Shown here: piece by piece, positions 14,550 to 22,692 of the stretch
How the letters are laid out: every line of letters starts with the position of its first letter
Position numbering within the stretch: position 1 is the stretch's first letter
Assembly: GCA_036388295.1 (NCBI GenBank)
Contig: DASVSC010000298.1
Coordinates: 1-22,848 of the forward strand
Direction: 5' to 3'
From: RYN-431 sp036388295
Lineage (GTDB): Bacteria; Planctomycetota; Phycisphaerae; Tepidisphaerales; Tepidisphaeraceae
Length of the DNA: 22,848 nt
Program-made: the position numbers and the translations under genes
Notes under the pieces: generated by a model
What the model was told of the DNA's origin: nothing
What the model saw: only the letters and a program-made list of their open reading frames with translations
The model's database searches: none

Positions 14550-14727
14550 GAGCCGCGGGTGTAAACCCGCGCGGCAGACGATGTCGCGCCGCGGCGGCTT
14601 CGTCTGGGCGGGGAACGCCACGCGGGTTTACACCCGCGGCTCAAAACCGTGCGCGTCAGGGCAAGTGGCCGCGTCGCGAGCCCGCGGCGACGTGTCATCG
14701 TTTTCGCGTGGGTTTACACCCGCGGCC
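14550..14727. repeat. REP-like palindromes: one inverted pair and a third copy
   Basis: A 22-bp sequence at 14550-14571 recurs perfectly inverted at 14621-14642, and a third copy with the core GGGTTTACACCCGCGGC lies at 14710-14726. Each unit is itself a hairpin: CGCGGGT, loop GTAA, ACCCGCG. They fill the space between holB and the helicase. The arrangement of paired inverted copies plus a single is typical of repetitive extragenic palindromes, which can be spread by RAYT-type transposases. No such transposase is in the window. No gene is supported in 14541-14823. Confidence 0.8.
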
Positions 14728-14823
14728 ACCCGCGGTTACGCTGTAAGGTCTATCATTAATGACTGCTTCGTGGGCGTCGTCGGTTCTCGACGCGCACGCG
14801 AGCGACACGGAATCAAAGCGTTT

Positions 14824-16341
14824 ATGTCCGATAAAACCGAACACCCGCCGCTCCCCGAAGCCTTCGCCGCCCTCGGCGTGCGCAACAGTATCCTCAAAGG
14901 CCTGGCCGATATCGGCTTCACGCAGCCGTCGGAAATCCAGCAGCTGCTGATCCCCCGCGCGCTGGCCGGCGTCGACATTCTCGGCCAGGCCCGCACCGGC
15001 ACGGGCAAGACGGCCGCGTTCGGCATTCCCGTGCTCTGCCGGGTCGACCGCGGCGGCCTGACGCAGTGCCTGATCCTCACGCCCACGCGCGAACTGGCCG
15101 TGCAAGTCAGTGAGGATTTGCGCCGCTACGCCAGCCATACGCCGATCAAGGTCATCGCCGTCTACGGCGGGCAGAAGATCCAGGGCGACATCAAGGCCCT
15201 GCAGGGCCGGCCGGAAGTGGTCGTCGGCACGCCGGGCCGAGTGATCGACCTGCTCGACCGCGGCCTGCTGAAGCTGAACGACATCCGCTTCATCGTACTG
15301 GACGAAGTCGACCGCATGCTCGACATCGGCTTCCGCGAAGACATCCGCAATATCCTCAGCCGTTTGAAAGGCATGCGCCGCCAAGCCCCCGGCGACAAAA
15401 GCAAGGGGCAAGGATTCCGTGAAACCGAACGCGACGAGGTCAAAGCCCTCGAAGCCGACCTGTTCGTTGATTACACCGGCACCGAAGGCGGCAACCGCGC
15501 CATCGACACCGGCCACAGCGCCAACGGCGAGGATTCTGCCCCCAAGGCGCATCCCCCCGGCCACCAGACGATTTTCGTCAGCGCCACGTTCACCGAAGAA
15601 ATCGAACGCCTGGCCCGCCGTTACATGAAGGAGCCGGTCGAGAAGCTGATCGCCCCTGGCGCCGACGAGAAGCCGACGGTCGACAAGGTCGAGCAGTACT
15701 ATCTCTCGGCCGAGCCGTGGGATAAGTACAAGCTGCTGCGGCTCTTGCTGAAGCGCGAGCAGCCGGAGTTGGCCATCATCTTCTGCCGCACGAAGCACGG
15801 GGCGGAGAAGCTGGCCAAAAATCTGCACCACGACGGCATCAGCTGCCGGGAAATCCACGGGAATCTGGCCCAGAACAAGCGCGACAGCGTGATGAAGGGC
15901 TTTAAGGGCGGCAAGTTCGACGTGCTGGTGGCCACCGACCTGGCCAGCCGCGGCATCGACGTGTCGGGCATCACGCACATCATCAATTACGACGTACCGG
16001 AAGACCCGGACATCTACGTCCACCGCATCGGCCGAACGGCCCGCATGGGGGCGGGCGGGAAGGCGTACATGTTCGTCACCCGCGAGCAGGGCGACGAGCT
16101 GACGCGGATCGAAAATACGATCAACATGGTGATACCGGTCGACACAGTCGAAGGGTTTGTGCCGCGTCCGCCGCCGGAGCGGGCCCCGATGTTCCCGCCG
16201 AACCCCAATAGTGCTTCTGGCACCGGCCCCGGCGGCCAGCCGGGTGCGACGGCGGCCGCGGCCCCGGACAAGCCAGCGGAGCCGGATAAAAATTCGATGC
16301 GGCTCGGCGCGAAATTGCCGTCGCGTCGGCGGCGTCGTTAA
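14824..16341 (+). CDS. DEAD-box-type ATP-dependent RNA helicase (DEVD variant) with a linker insertion
   Basis: The 505-residue protein has both RecA-like domains: Q-motif region GFTQPSEIQ (31-39), motif I ARTGTGKT (56-63), Ia PTRELA (87-92), TPGR (136-139), motif II DEVD (160-163) in place of DEAD, III SAT (253-255), IV AIIFC (317-321), V TDLASRGID (371-379) and VI HRIGRTAR (400-407). Residues about 184-247, between motifs II and III, are a polar insertion rich in Gly, Asp and Glu that standard family members lack. The C-terminal 80 residues are proline/glycine-rich and end in five arginines, a probable RNA-binding tail. It likely unwinds short RNA duplexes in ribosome assembly or mRNA decay. 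The frame runs back to 14509, but the ATG at 14824 starts the conserved part and the upstream stretch is repeat DNA. Confidence 0.88.
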   Translation: MSDKTEHPPLPEAFAALGVRNSILKGLADIGFTQPSEIQQLLIPRALAGVDILGQARTGTGKTAAFGIPVLCRVDRGGLTQCLILTPTRELAVQVSEDLRRYASHTPIKVIAVYGGQKIQGDIKALQGRPEVVVGTPGRVIDLLDRGLLKLNDIRFIVLDEVDRMLDIGFREDIRNILSRLKGMRRQAPGDKSKGQGFRETERDEVKALEADLFVDYTGTEGGNRAIDTGHSANGEDSAPKAHPPGHQTIFVSATFTEEIERLARRYMKEPVEKLIAPGADEKPTVDKVEQYYLSAEPWDKYKLLRLLLKREQPELAIIFCRTKHGAEKLAKNLHHDGISCREIHGNLAQNKRDSVMKGFKGGKFDVLVATDLASRGIDVSGITHIINYDVPEDPDIYVHRIGRTARMGAGGKAYMFVTREQGDELTRIENTINMVIPVDTVEGFVPRPPPERAPMFPPNPNSASGTGPGGQPGATAAAAPDKPAEPDKNSMRLGAKLPSRRRRR

Positions 16342-16435
16342 TTCGGTGGCCATCCGGCAAGTCGGCGGGCTCAGATGCCGATGACAGCAGGGGCGTTCGC
16401 CTACACTGTCGCTCGGGCCACCGGTTTCTGGATTG

Positions 16436-17959
16436 ATGCACGTGACGCGATCTATCAACTTCTTCGTCGAATCATTGGAATCCCGGCGCCTGCGGGCCGC
16501 GTTCTCGCCGTCGCCGGCTGAACAGTACGCGGTGGAGCTGATCAACCGCGCCCGGGCCAACCCCGTCGCCGAGGCCCAGCGGTACGTCAATTACGACGAC
16601 CAGCAGGGCCACGTCTTCAACGGCGACCTCAACGAAGGCCTGCCCGCCGGCACGATCAGTCCTGACCCGAAGCAGCCGCTGGCGATCAACCCGCAACTGA
16701 CCGACGCCGCCCGCGGCCATTCGAACTGGATGATCGCCAACAGCACCTTCAGCCACAGCGGCGCGAACGGCTCGGACGGCGGCGCCCGCATGAACGCGGC
16801 CGGCTACCCCGCGGGCAACTGGGGCGAAAACCTCGCCATCAATGCCTCCAGCGGCACGCTCGACCCGACCACGGTCGCGTCCCAGCAGCAAACCAGCCTG
16901 TTCACCGACCAGACCATCAACCTGCGCGGCCATCGCACCAACATGATGGAGCCGACCCGCAATGAAATCGGCGTCGGCTTCGTCAGCGGCCCCTACAACT
17001 ACCCCGGCTACGGCGCGGTGAACGCCATCGTCAGCACGCACGACACCGCATCGGCCGGGCGGCTCTTGCTGACGGGCGTCGCCTTCACCGACGCAGTCAA
17101 TGACGACGATTTCTACACCCCCGGCGAAGGCCTCGGCGACATCACCGTCATCGCTAGAAGCCGGTCGGGCAACGCCATGTACACCGCCCACACGTGGGCC
17201 AGCGGCGGCTATTCGCTGGAACTGCCCGCCGGCACCTACGACATCACCGGCAGCGGCCCCGGGCTGGACGCGGTCATCGCCTACTCGGGCGTGACGGTCG
17301 ATTCACAGAACGTCAAAAAGGACTTTATCACCGGCGGCAGCGGCTCCGAGGGCGCGACGCTGCAGACGGGTTACGCCAAAGTCCGCCGACGCTCGCTCAT
17401 CGCCTACGGCACCGACGGCAAAGACGTGATCGGCGCGTACTTCGACGACAGCACGAACCAGTACGTCCTCGGCATCAACGGCGTCGTCACCCGCCACCCG
17501 GGCGACGAAATCAAGTCCGTCGTCGTCTTCGCCGCGGCGGCGGCCGACCGCGTCGTCATCGGCGCCGGCGTCGCCCGCAGCTACGTCGAGGGCGGGCCCG
17601 GCAAAGACACCCTCATCGGCGGCGGCGGCGCGGACACCCTGTACGGCAACGGCGGCATCGACCGCATCGAAGGCAACGGCGGCAACGACGTGCTCGTCGG
17701 CGAAAACAGCAACGACCTGATCTACGGCGGCCTGGGCAATGACCGCATCTACGGCGGCTTCGGCAGCGACACCATCGACGCCGGCGGCGGCAACGACCGC
17801 GTCTGGGGCGGCCTGGGCAACGACGAAATCTCCGGCGGCAAAGGCCGCGACTACCTGATCGGCGAAGGCAGCGCCGACACCCTCAACGGCAACGCCCACG
17901 CCGATACCGCCGACGCCGACCCCGACGACACCCGCATCGCCATCGAAGTGCTGATCTGA
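16436..17959 (+). CDS. Secreted CAP-domain protein with RTX-type calcium-binding repeats
   Basis: The 507-residue protein begins with a planctomycete LEPR-XLL-like sorting region (FFVESLESRRLRAA, 9-22). Residues about 28-205 form a CAP/SCP domain: ARGHSNWM (His95), STFSHSG (His107), NWGENLA (Glu131) and RGHRTNMMEP (His166), with NEIGVGF after it, so the cavity residues of the family are present. Residues about 225-297 resemble an SdrD/CNA-B-like beta domain (GDITVIARSRSG to VTVDSQNVKKDF). From about 385 to 490 there are about ten glycine/aspartate nonapeptides of the RTX kind (GGLGNDRIY, GGFGSDTID, GGGNDRVW), expected to bind calcium outside the cell. The start is ATG 16436; TTG directly before it is the alternative. 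Function is perhaps adhesion or matrix; CAP catalysis is unproven. Confidence 0.85.
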   Translation: MHVTRSINFFVESLESRRLRAAFSPSPAEQYAVELINRARANPVAEAQRYVNYDDQQGHVFNGDLNEGLPAGTISPDPKQPLAINPQLTDAARGHSNWMIANSTFSHSGANGSDGGARMNAAGYPAGNWGENLAINASSGTLDPTTVASQQQTSLFTDQTINLRGHRTNMMEPTRNEIGVGFVSGPYNYPGYGAVNAIVSTHDTASAGRLLLTGVAFTDAVNDDDFYTPGEGLGDITVIARSRSGNAMYTAHTWASGGYSLELPAGTYDITGSGPGLDAVIAYSGVTVDSQNVKKDFITGGSGSEGATLQTGYAKVRRRSLIAYGTDGKDVIGAYFDDSTNQYVLGINGVVTRHPGDEIKSVVVFAAAAADRVVIGAGVARSYVEGGPGKDTLIGGGGADTLYGNGGIDRIEGNGGNDVLVGENSNDLIYGGLGNDRIYGGFGSDTIDAGGGNDRVWGGLGNDEISGGKGRDYLIGEGSADTLNGNAHADTADADPDDTRIAIEVLI

Positions 17960-17964
17960 TCCAC

Positions 17965-17983
17965 GGCGCAACGTCTCTGCGCC
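17965..17983. terminator. Hairpin between convergent genes
   Basis: GGCGCA (17965-17970) pairs with TGCGCC (17978-17983) around a 7-base loop in the 31-base space between two convergent stops. It may serve both transcripts. The stem is short and lacks a T-run. Confidence 0.4.
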
Positions 17984-17990
17984 TCTGCCG

Positions 17991-18974
17991 TCACGCGAAG
18001 CCCAGCACCGGGTGCGGCTGATACGGCGCTTCCAGCCGCGCGACCTCATCGGCCGACAAGCTGACGTCCACCGCCGCGATCGCGTCCGGCAGGTGATGTT
18101 CTTTCGTCGCCCCCACGATCGGCGACGACACGCCCGGCTTTCCCAGCAGCCACGCCAGTGCCACCCGCGCCCGCGGCAGCCCGCGCGCCTCGGCCACTGC
18201 GCCGAGCGTATCAATGACTGCCTTGTCTGCCGCTTCGGTTTTGGCGTAAAGCGTTTTGCCGAACGCGTCCCCTTCCGAGCGGGCCGTGTCGTCCTGCTTC
18301 CACGGCCGCGCGAGTTTGCCGCGGGCGAGCGGGCTCCAAGGGATCACGCCGATGCCCTGGTCGACGCACAAGCCGATCATTTCGCGTTCTTCCTCGCGGT
18401 AGAGCAGGTTGTAATGGTTCTGCATCGACACGAACCGCGTCCAGCCGTTCAGGTCGGCGGTATAGAGCGCCTGCGCGAACTGCCAGGCGTACATGCTGCT
18501 GGCCCCGATGTACCGCGCCTTGCCGGCCTTGACGACGTCGTGCAGTGCTTCCATCGTTTCTTCGATCGGCGTCTGACTGTCCCAGCGGTGCGTCTGGTAG
18601 AGGTCGACGTAGTCGGTGCCGAGGCGGGTCAGGCTGGCGTCGATTTCCTGAAAAATCGCTTTACGCGACAGCCCCGCGCCGTTCGGCCCCGGCCGCATGC
18701 GGCCGTGCACTTTGGTGGCCAGCACGTAGTCCTCGCGCCGGGCGAACTCGCGCAGGAGCTTGCCGACGATCTCCTCGCTCGTGCCGTCGGAATAGACGTT
18801 GGCGGTGTCGAAGAAGTTGATGCCGCCGTCGAACGCCTGCTTAAAGAACGGCCGGCTGGCGGCCTCGTCCATCGACCACGGGTGCGCCCCGCGGTCCGGC
18901 AGGCCGTAACTCATGCAGCCCAGACAAATCCGAGACACTTCAAGGCCGGTCTGGCCGAGGCGGGTGTAGGTCAT
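17991..18974 (-). CDS. yajO: Aldo/keto reductase of the YajO type
   Basis: The 327-residue protein is a TIM-barrel NADPH-dependent oxidoreductase. The tetrad is present: Asp56 and Tyr61 in NFFDTANVYSDG, Lys88 in LATKVHG, His129 in LYQTHRWD. Text such as YIGASSMYAWQFAQAL, VSMQNHYNLLYREEEREM, VIPWSPLARG and the end PYQPHPVLGF is very close to E. coli YajO as I recall it, an aldehyde reductase also linked to 1-deoxyxylulose 5-phosphate formation. The physiological substrate here is unknown. The ATG at 18974 is chosen because it opens the family's usual MxYxxLGxTGLxVS; an ATG six codons upstream is possible. The long inverted repeat at 18999-19088 separates it from the dehydrogenase on the same strand. 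Confidence 0.85.
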   Translation of the reverse strand: MTYTRLGQTGLEVSRICLGCMSYGLPDRGAHPWSMDEAASRPFFKQAFDGGINFFDTANVYSDGTSEEIVGKLLREFARREDYVLATKVHGRMRPGPNGAGLSRKAIFQEIDASLTRLGTDYVDLYQTHRWDSQTPIEETMEALHDVVKAGKARYIGASSMYAWQFAQALYTADLNGWTRFVSMQNHYNLLYREEEREMIGLCVDQGIGVIPWSPLARGKLARPWKQDDTARSEGDAFGKTLYAKTEAADKAVIDTLGAVAEARGLPRARVALAWLLGKPGVSSPIVGATKEHHLPDAIAAVDVSLSADEVARLEAPYQPHPVLGFA

Positions 18975-18998
18975 TGGCTTTTCCCATTCCAAAGAGTG

Positions 18999-19088
18999 AG
19001 CCGCAGATGGCCGCGGATGAACGCAGATATTGCGACAAACCCCTTATTTCGCCTTCTTATCTGCGTTCATCCGCGTTCATCTGCGGCT
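18999..19088. repeat. Long inverted repeat with 31-nt arms
   Basis: Arms 18999-19029 and 19058-19088 match at 29 of 31 positions around a 28-nt loop; the outer ten bases (AGCCGCAGAT) and the inner GCGGATGAACGCAGATA match exactly. The repeat occupies nearly the whole space between two minus-strand genes. Arm length and loop size fit a MITE-like or other dispersed hairpin element. I recall similar text in other planctomycete genomes but cannot verify it here. It might also act as a terminator for the dehydrogenase gene. Confidence 0.8.
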
Positions 19089-19094
19089 ACTTTT

Positions 19095-20108
19095 CTATTC
19101 CGCGACGCGAATCACGATTTTCCCGAAGTGCGACCCGCTCGCCAAGTGCCGGTACGCGTCGGTGGCCTGTTCGAAGTCGAACACGCGGTCGATGACGGGT
19201 TTGATGGCATTCGCCACGATCGCCCGGTTCATCGCCTCGAACGCGTCGCGGCTGCCGACGTAGACGCCGCGGAGGGTGATGGCCCGCGTGAGCAGGCGCA
19301 GCGGGTTGATCTGGCCTTGCGTGAGGACGCCGATGAGGTGGACCTGCCCTCCGCGGGCGACGGCGGTGAGGCTCTGGTCCATGGTGCCACCGCCGCCGAC
19401 TTCGACGACGTGGTCGACGCCGCGGCCGTCGGTGATCTGCTGAACCGCACGGCCCCACTCGGGCGTCGACGTGTAGTTGATGCCGTCCGTCGCCCCGAGC
19501 GTTTTCGCCCGCGCCAGCTTTTCGTCCGATGACGACGTCGCGATGACGCGTGCGCCGGCGGCCTTGGCGAATTGAATGGCGAAAACGCTGACGCCGCCCG
19601 TGCCGAGCGTCAACACGGTTTCGCCGGCGACGAGCGGCCGGTCGCCGAACAGCGCCGCCCAAGCCGTGACGGCGGCGCACGGCAGGGTGGCGGCCTCTTC
19701 GAACGAAAGCGAATCGGGCAGCTTCACCACGCCGTTGGCGTCAAGGACGACTTCCTCGGCCAGCACGCCGTCGAGGTCGCCGCCGAGCGCACAGGGCGGA
19801 ATGCTGTCACTCGGCGGGCCGCCGAGCCATTTTTGGTGGAAAATGCCCGCGACGCGATCGCCCGGCCGCACGCGCGTGACGCCGTCTCCCACCGCCACAA
19901 CGTCGCCCGCCCCGTCCGAGCAAGGCACCAGCCCGGCCCGCGGCGGCTGGTTGCCGTACTTGCCGGCGGCGATCATCAAATCGCGGTAATTCAGCGACAC
20001 CGCCCGCACGCGCACTTTCACTTGCCCGGGGCCGGGCGCGGGCGATGGCGCGTCCGTGAGCGTCAGGTCCTCGATCTTCGTCGCGGTCGGCAAGCGGTAC
20101 AGGCGCAT
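19095..20108 (-). CDS. NAD(P)-dependent medium-chain dehydrogenase, quinone-oxidoreductase-like
   Basis: The 337-residue protein is a medium-chain dehydrogenase/reductase. The N-terminal GroES-like domain has VSLNYRDLMIAAGKY (37-51) and GAGDVVAVGDGVTRVRPGDRV (66-86), the NYRD form typical of zinc-free quinone-oxidoreductase relatives. The nucleotide-binding fold has TLGTGGVSVFAIQFAKAAGA (167-186), followed by VIATSSSDEKLARAKTLGA. The four structural-zinc cysteines of true alcohol dehydrogenases are not seen as a cluster. The serine- and lysine-bearing loop ATSSSDEK suggests NADPH preference. Substrate unknown, possibly enones or quinones. The ATG at 20108 has no clear ribosome site but is the only sensible start. 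It may share a transcript with the aldo/keto reductase below it. Confidence 0.85.
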   Translation of the reverse strand: MRLYRLPTATKIEDLTLTDAPSPAPGPGQVKVRVRAVSLNYRDLMIAAGKYGNQPPRAGLVPCSDGAGDVVAVGDGVTRVRPGDRVAGIFHQKWLGGPPSDSIPPCALGGDLDGVLAEEVVLDANGVVKLPDSLSFEEAATLPCAAVTAWAALFGDRPLVAGETVLTLGTGGVSVFAIQFAKAAGARVIATSSSDEKLARAKTLGATDGINYTSTPEWGRAVQQITDGRGVDHVVEVGGGGTMDQSLTAVARGGQVHLIGVLTQGQINPLRLLTRAITLRGVYVGSRDAFEAMNRAIVANAIKPVIDRVFDFEQATDAYRHLASGSHFGKIVIRVAE

Positions 20109-20167
20109 GCGGCATCGTAGGCAGGGTGCGATCGATCAACGCCCCGGCCGGCGTCGACGAAACTCAA

Positions 20168-20695
20168 TCACGCTAACGGCAACGCGCCGTCGTCTTTCTT
20201 CGGCAGGTCGATCACCACGCGCGGCGGCGCGGCGGCCGCGGGCGTCGGTGACATCGGCTCGCTCCGCGGCACGGCCGCGGTCGGTTCGCCACGCGGCGTC
20301 GCCGGCTCTCCTGACGACGGCGTGACAGCCGACTTCGCCGTCTCGCCGCCGTGGCGGAAGTCGGCCGCGTTTTTCAATTCGTCGGCCATCTCACCCACGC
20401 GCAGGCCGCCGACGTACAGCACCGTCAGCACCAGTCCGCCCGCCTGTAGAAGCCCGATGACCACGCCCGTCAGCACCTGCCCGGCCGGGCTGGTGTAGAG
20501 CATCAGGCGCAGCGTGTAGAGCAGCACGATCAGCAGCAGGCACCCGAACACGCCCCAGAACGGCGTACGGCTGCGGATGCGTTGCGGGTGGGCCAGGCAG
20601 TAGAAGAAAAACGTGCCCAGCAGCAGCGTCATGCCGTCGAACATGAAGAACGGCAACACGGTCTGGACGTAAGTGGTGGATTGGGCGAGCGGCAT
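20168..20695 (-). CDS. Three-helix membrane protein with a proline/alanine-rich tail
   Basis: The 175-residue protein has hydrophobic segments at about 13-34, 46-67 and 73-97, then a hydrophilic stretch from about residue 100 that becomes Pro/Ala/Ser/Thr-rich (residues about 120-160) and ends in LPKKDDGALPLA. The layout is that of a small inner-membrane protein with a flexible cytoplasmic or periplasmic tail. I do not recognise the family. The start at 20695 follows no evident ribosome site; the next in-frame ATG at residue 18 would remove part of the first helix, so the longer form is kept. The gene is 59 bases upstream of the dehydrogenase on the same strand. Confidence 0.6.
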   Translation of the reverse strand: MPLAQSTTYVQTVLPFFMFDGMTLLLGTFFFYCLAHPQRIRSRTPFWGVFGCLLLIVLLYTLRLMLYTSPAGQVLTGVVIGLLQAGGLVLTVLYVGGLRVGEMADELKNAADFRHGGETAKSAVTPSSGEPATPRGEPTAAVPRSEPMSPTPAAAAPPRVVIDLPKKDDGALPLA

Positions 20696-20798
20696 GTGCG
20701 GATATTACCGCGTGAAGAACGTGAGTAGAGCACAATTGCTTTGCTTTCGAGCGCGTTTCCGCAAACCGTGTCGCGTCCGGATGCGTGTTTGCTTCGTT

Positions 20799-20824
20799 GG
20801 GGTGGCCGTTTAAACGGCCACCCC
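20799..20824. repeat. Perfect 26-bp palindrome
   Basis: GGGGTGGCCGTTT (20799-20811) is followed directly by its exact reverse complement (20812-20824). It lies in the 186-base gap between the three-helix protein and the glycosyltransferase, both on the minus strand. A loop-free palindrome would form a cruciform or, in RNA, a stem with a TTTAAA tip. It could be the glycosyltransferase terminator or a dispersed palindrome. No other feature is seen in this gap. Confidence 0.7.
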
Positions 20825-20881
20825 CGATGCAGGCTTGCCTCGCGTCTGCGGGTGCCACACACCATCGAAACGGTGGTCACT

Positions 20882-22573
20882 CTAAGGTCGCTCGCGCACC
20901 AATAGTTCGAACGGTTTGTTCGCCCAGGTGATCGGGGCCGGGCGGTCGGGGGCGATGACTTGGCGGCGATAGCCGGGCGGAACGGGGCCGAGGGCCTTGG
21001 GGTCGTCGATCGCGCGGACGATTGCGTCGCCGACAGGCGGACCGCCCGGCGGCGTCAGCACCAGTTGCCAGGCCCACAGATCGACGGGCGGCACGCCGTA
21101 CGGCGCGGGCTCGGCGTTGACCTGCAGCGTGCCGCCGCCGACGACGCGCAGGGCGGCGCTTGCGGAGACGCGCGTGTTGTCGCCGGTCGTGTCGGCGGCG
21201 AACGCGCTGACGTACGGCCAGGTGCCGGCCAGGCCGACGGCGAGGGGGGCGGTGATCAGCACGAACGCCTGGACACCGGCCCAGCGGATCGTGGACAACG
21301 CCCACACGCCCAGCAGCCCCAGCACCGTGGCCGGCAGCAGGGCGAAGCGGGCGTATTCCGACGGCTTGCCGGCAGCGAACAGGAAAAACTGCAGCAGCAC
21401 CAGCGCCGTCGGGATCGCCAGCAAAATGCCCAAGGCCGTTGTGCGACTGCGGCGCGTGACGGCGACGAGCAATCCGCCGGCCGCCAGCGCCAGGGCCGGC
21501 CAACTCATCGCCTCCAGCAGCCGCCAACTGCCGTCGAACAGGACGTCCGACACGGTGCCGACCGCGTACATCGCACGGCTGTTGCCCAGGTTCGACGCCA
21601 GCACCGGGTCGCGATAAATCGCGTGGACGACGACGTACGGGTTCGTCGCCGCGAACACGAAAGCGGCGGCGGCCAGGGCCGTCAGCAGGGCGATGACGCG
21701 GGCCGACGGCGAATCACGTCCGCGGTCGATCGGCGCGGCGCGGGGCAGGAAGACCATAGACAGCGGGATCACCAGCGCCAGCACCGCCGACAGCACCATG
21801 CCCGCCGCCAGGCCGGCGCACGCGCCGCAGAGCAGGGCGTCGCGCGTCTTACCGGTTCGCACCCAGCGCGCGCCGGCGAGCGCAGTGGCGAGAATCAACG
21901 CCGTCCCGGCCAGGTGCGGCTTGGCCTCGTGGGCCAGGGCGAACACCACCGGCAGCGCCCCCACGACGCCCGCCCCGCACGCGGCCGCGGTTTCGCTGCC
22001 GGTAAGCCGCCAGGCGATCATCGCCGCCAGCGTCATCGTCAGCACGTACGCGGCCAGAGTGTACAGTCGGGCGACGACGTAAAAGCGTCCGAAGGCCTCC
22101 GGGCGGTCGTAGTAAAACGCCTTGTCCGCCCGCACGTCCACCCAGCCGGCGAGGCCGGCGAGCTTCAGCAGGCCGCCGACGGGGTAAATCCAGGCGCCGC
22201 CGTACTGGTACAAACGCGGGTCCAGCTGACCGGCGGCCGGGTTCATCTGCTGCAGGGCCATGAAGGTGATCATCTCGTCCGGCTGGTGGCTGAAGAGCCG
22301 GTACCGGCGGACGATCTCGGCCCGCGCGGCGTCGGTGGCGTTCAGCACCGTCGGGTCGGCGGACTTCGTAAGCGGGTCGCGGTCGACGTCCGCGCCGCGC
22401 GTGGCGTCCACGCGCTCGGCGTCGAAGGCCGCCAACGTTTTGCCGTCCCAGGCGGAGCGGGTGGCGAACAGCGTCGCGTCCGCCGCGGACGACGGCAAAC
22501 CCCAATCCACGCCCGCCAACGCAACGGCCGTCAGGCAGGCGATCCAACAGACTCGCCACAAGATCGAGGGCAT
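20882..22573 (-). CDS. Multi-spanning membrane glycosyltransferase, GT-C type (probable)
   Basis: The 563-residue protein has an N-terminal membrane helix (about 4-23), a long extracytoplasmic segment (about 24-150) with SHQPDEM (Asp99-Glu100), some nine further helices between about 165 and 460, and a C-terminal soluble part (about 470-563). The acidic pair in the first outer loop and HEAKPHLAGTALILATAL match the layout of GT-C enzymes (PMT/ArnT-like), which use lipid-phosphate sugars on the periplasmic side. Acceptor and donor are unknown. The first loop is longer than in typical family members. The ATG at 22573 follows GAAGG, well spaced. Alternatively it may be a non-catalytic membrane protein of this superfamily. 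No sugar-nucleotide genes adjoin it. Confidence 0.68.
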   Translation of the reverse strand: MPSILWRVCWIACLTAVALAGVDWGLPSSAADATLFATRSAWDGKTLAAFDAERVDATRGADVDRDPLTKSADPTVLNATDAARAEIVRRYRLFSHQPDEMITFMALQQMNPAAGQLDPRLYQYGGAWIYPVGGLLKLAGLAGWVDVRADKAFYYDRPEAFGRFYVVARLYTLAAYVLTMTLAAMIAWRLTGSETAAACGAGVVGALPVVFALAHEAKPHLAGTALILATALAGARWVRTGKTRDALLCGACAGLAAGMVLSAVLALVIPLSMVFLPRAAPIDRGRDSPSARVIALLTALAAAAFVFAATNPYVVVHAIYRDPVLASNLGNSRAMYAVGTVSDVLFDGSWRLLEAMSWPALALAAGGLLVAVTRRSRTTALGILLAIPTALVLLQFFLFAAGKPSEYARFALLPATVLGLLGVWALSTIRWAGVQAFVLITAPLAVGLAGTWPYVSAFAADTTGDNTRVSASAALRVVGGGTLQVNAEPAPYGVPPVDLWAWQLVLTPPGGPPVGDAIVRAIDDPKALGPVPPGYRRQVIAPDRPAPITWANKPFELLVRERP

Positions 22574-22692
22574 TCAGAACCTTCAGCCAACAACACGGAA
22601 AGATCGAGCCTCGCACTTTAGCACTGACCCGGCCCGTGGGAAATCGGCCGGGTGCGAAGCCGGTTGGCGACTTACGTGCGGAAGATTCACCA
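22574..22692. other. Region upstream of the glycosyltransferase, no gene seen
   Basis: This stretch should hold the glycosyltransferase promoter, but I see no convincing -35/-10 pair. No RNA gene or operator is evident. It runs into the inverted repeat starting at 22693. Confidence 0.35.

Noticed and set aside
14541..14823. CRISPR array from the repeated palindromes
   Set aside because: Only three copies, in mixed orientation, with uneven spacing and no cas genes; this fits REP-like elements.
14695..16590. 631-codon minus-strand frame opposite the helicase
   Set aside because: It runs across the helicase, the REP repeats and the start of the CAP protein with no recognisable motif; mirror of GC3-rich codons.
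18012..19532. 506-codon plus-strand frame over the two oxidoreductases
   Set aside because: It spans two real opposite-strand genes and the inverted repeat between them; no conserved text.
20960..22621. 553-codon plus-strand frame opposite the glycosyltransferase
   Set aside because: Arg/Gln/Gly-rich composition and no hydrophobic core; a shadow of a membrane-protein gene.
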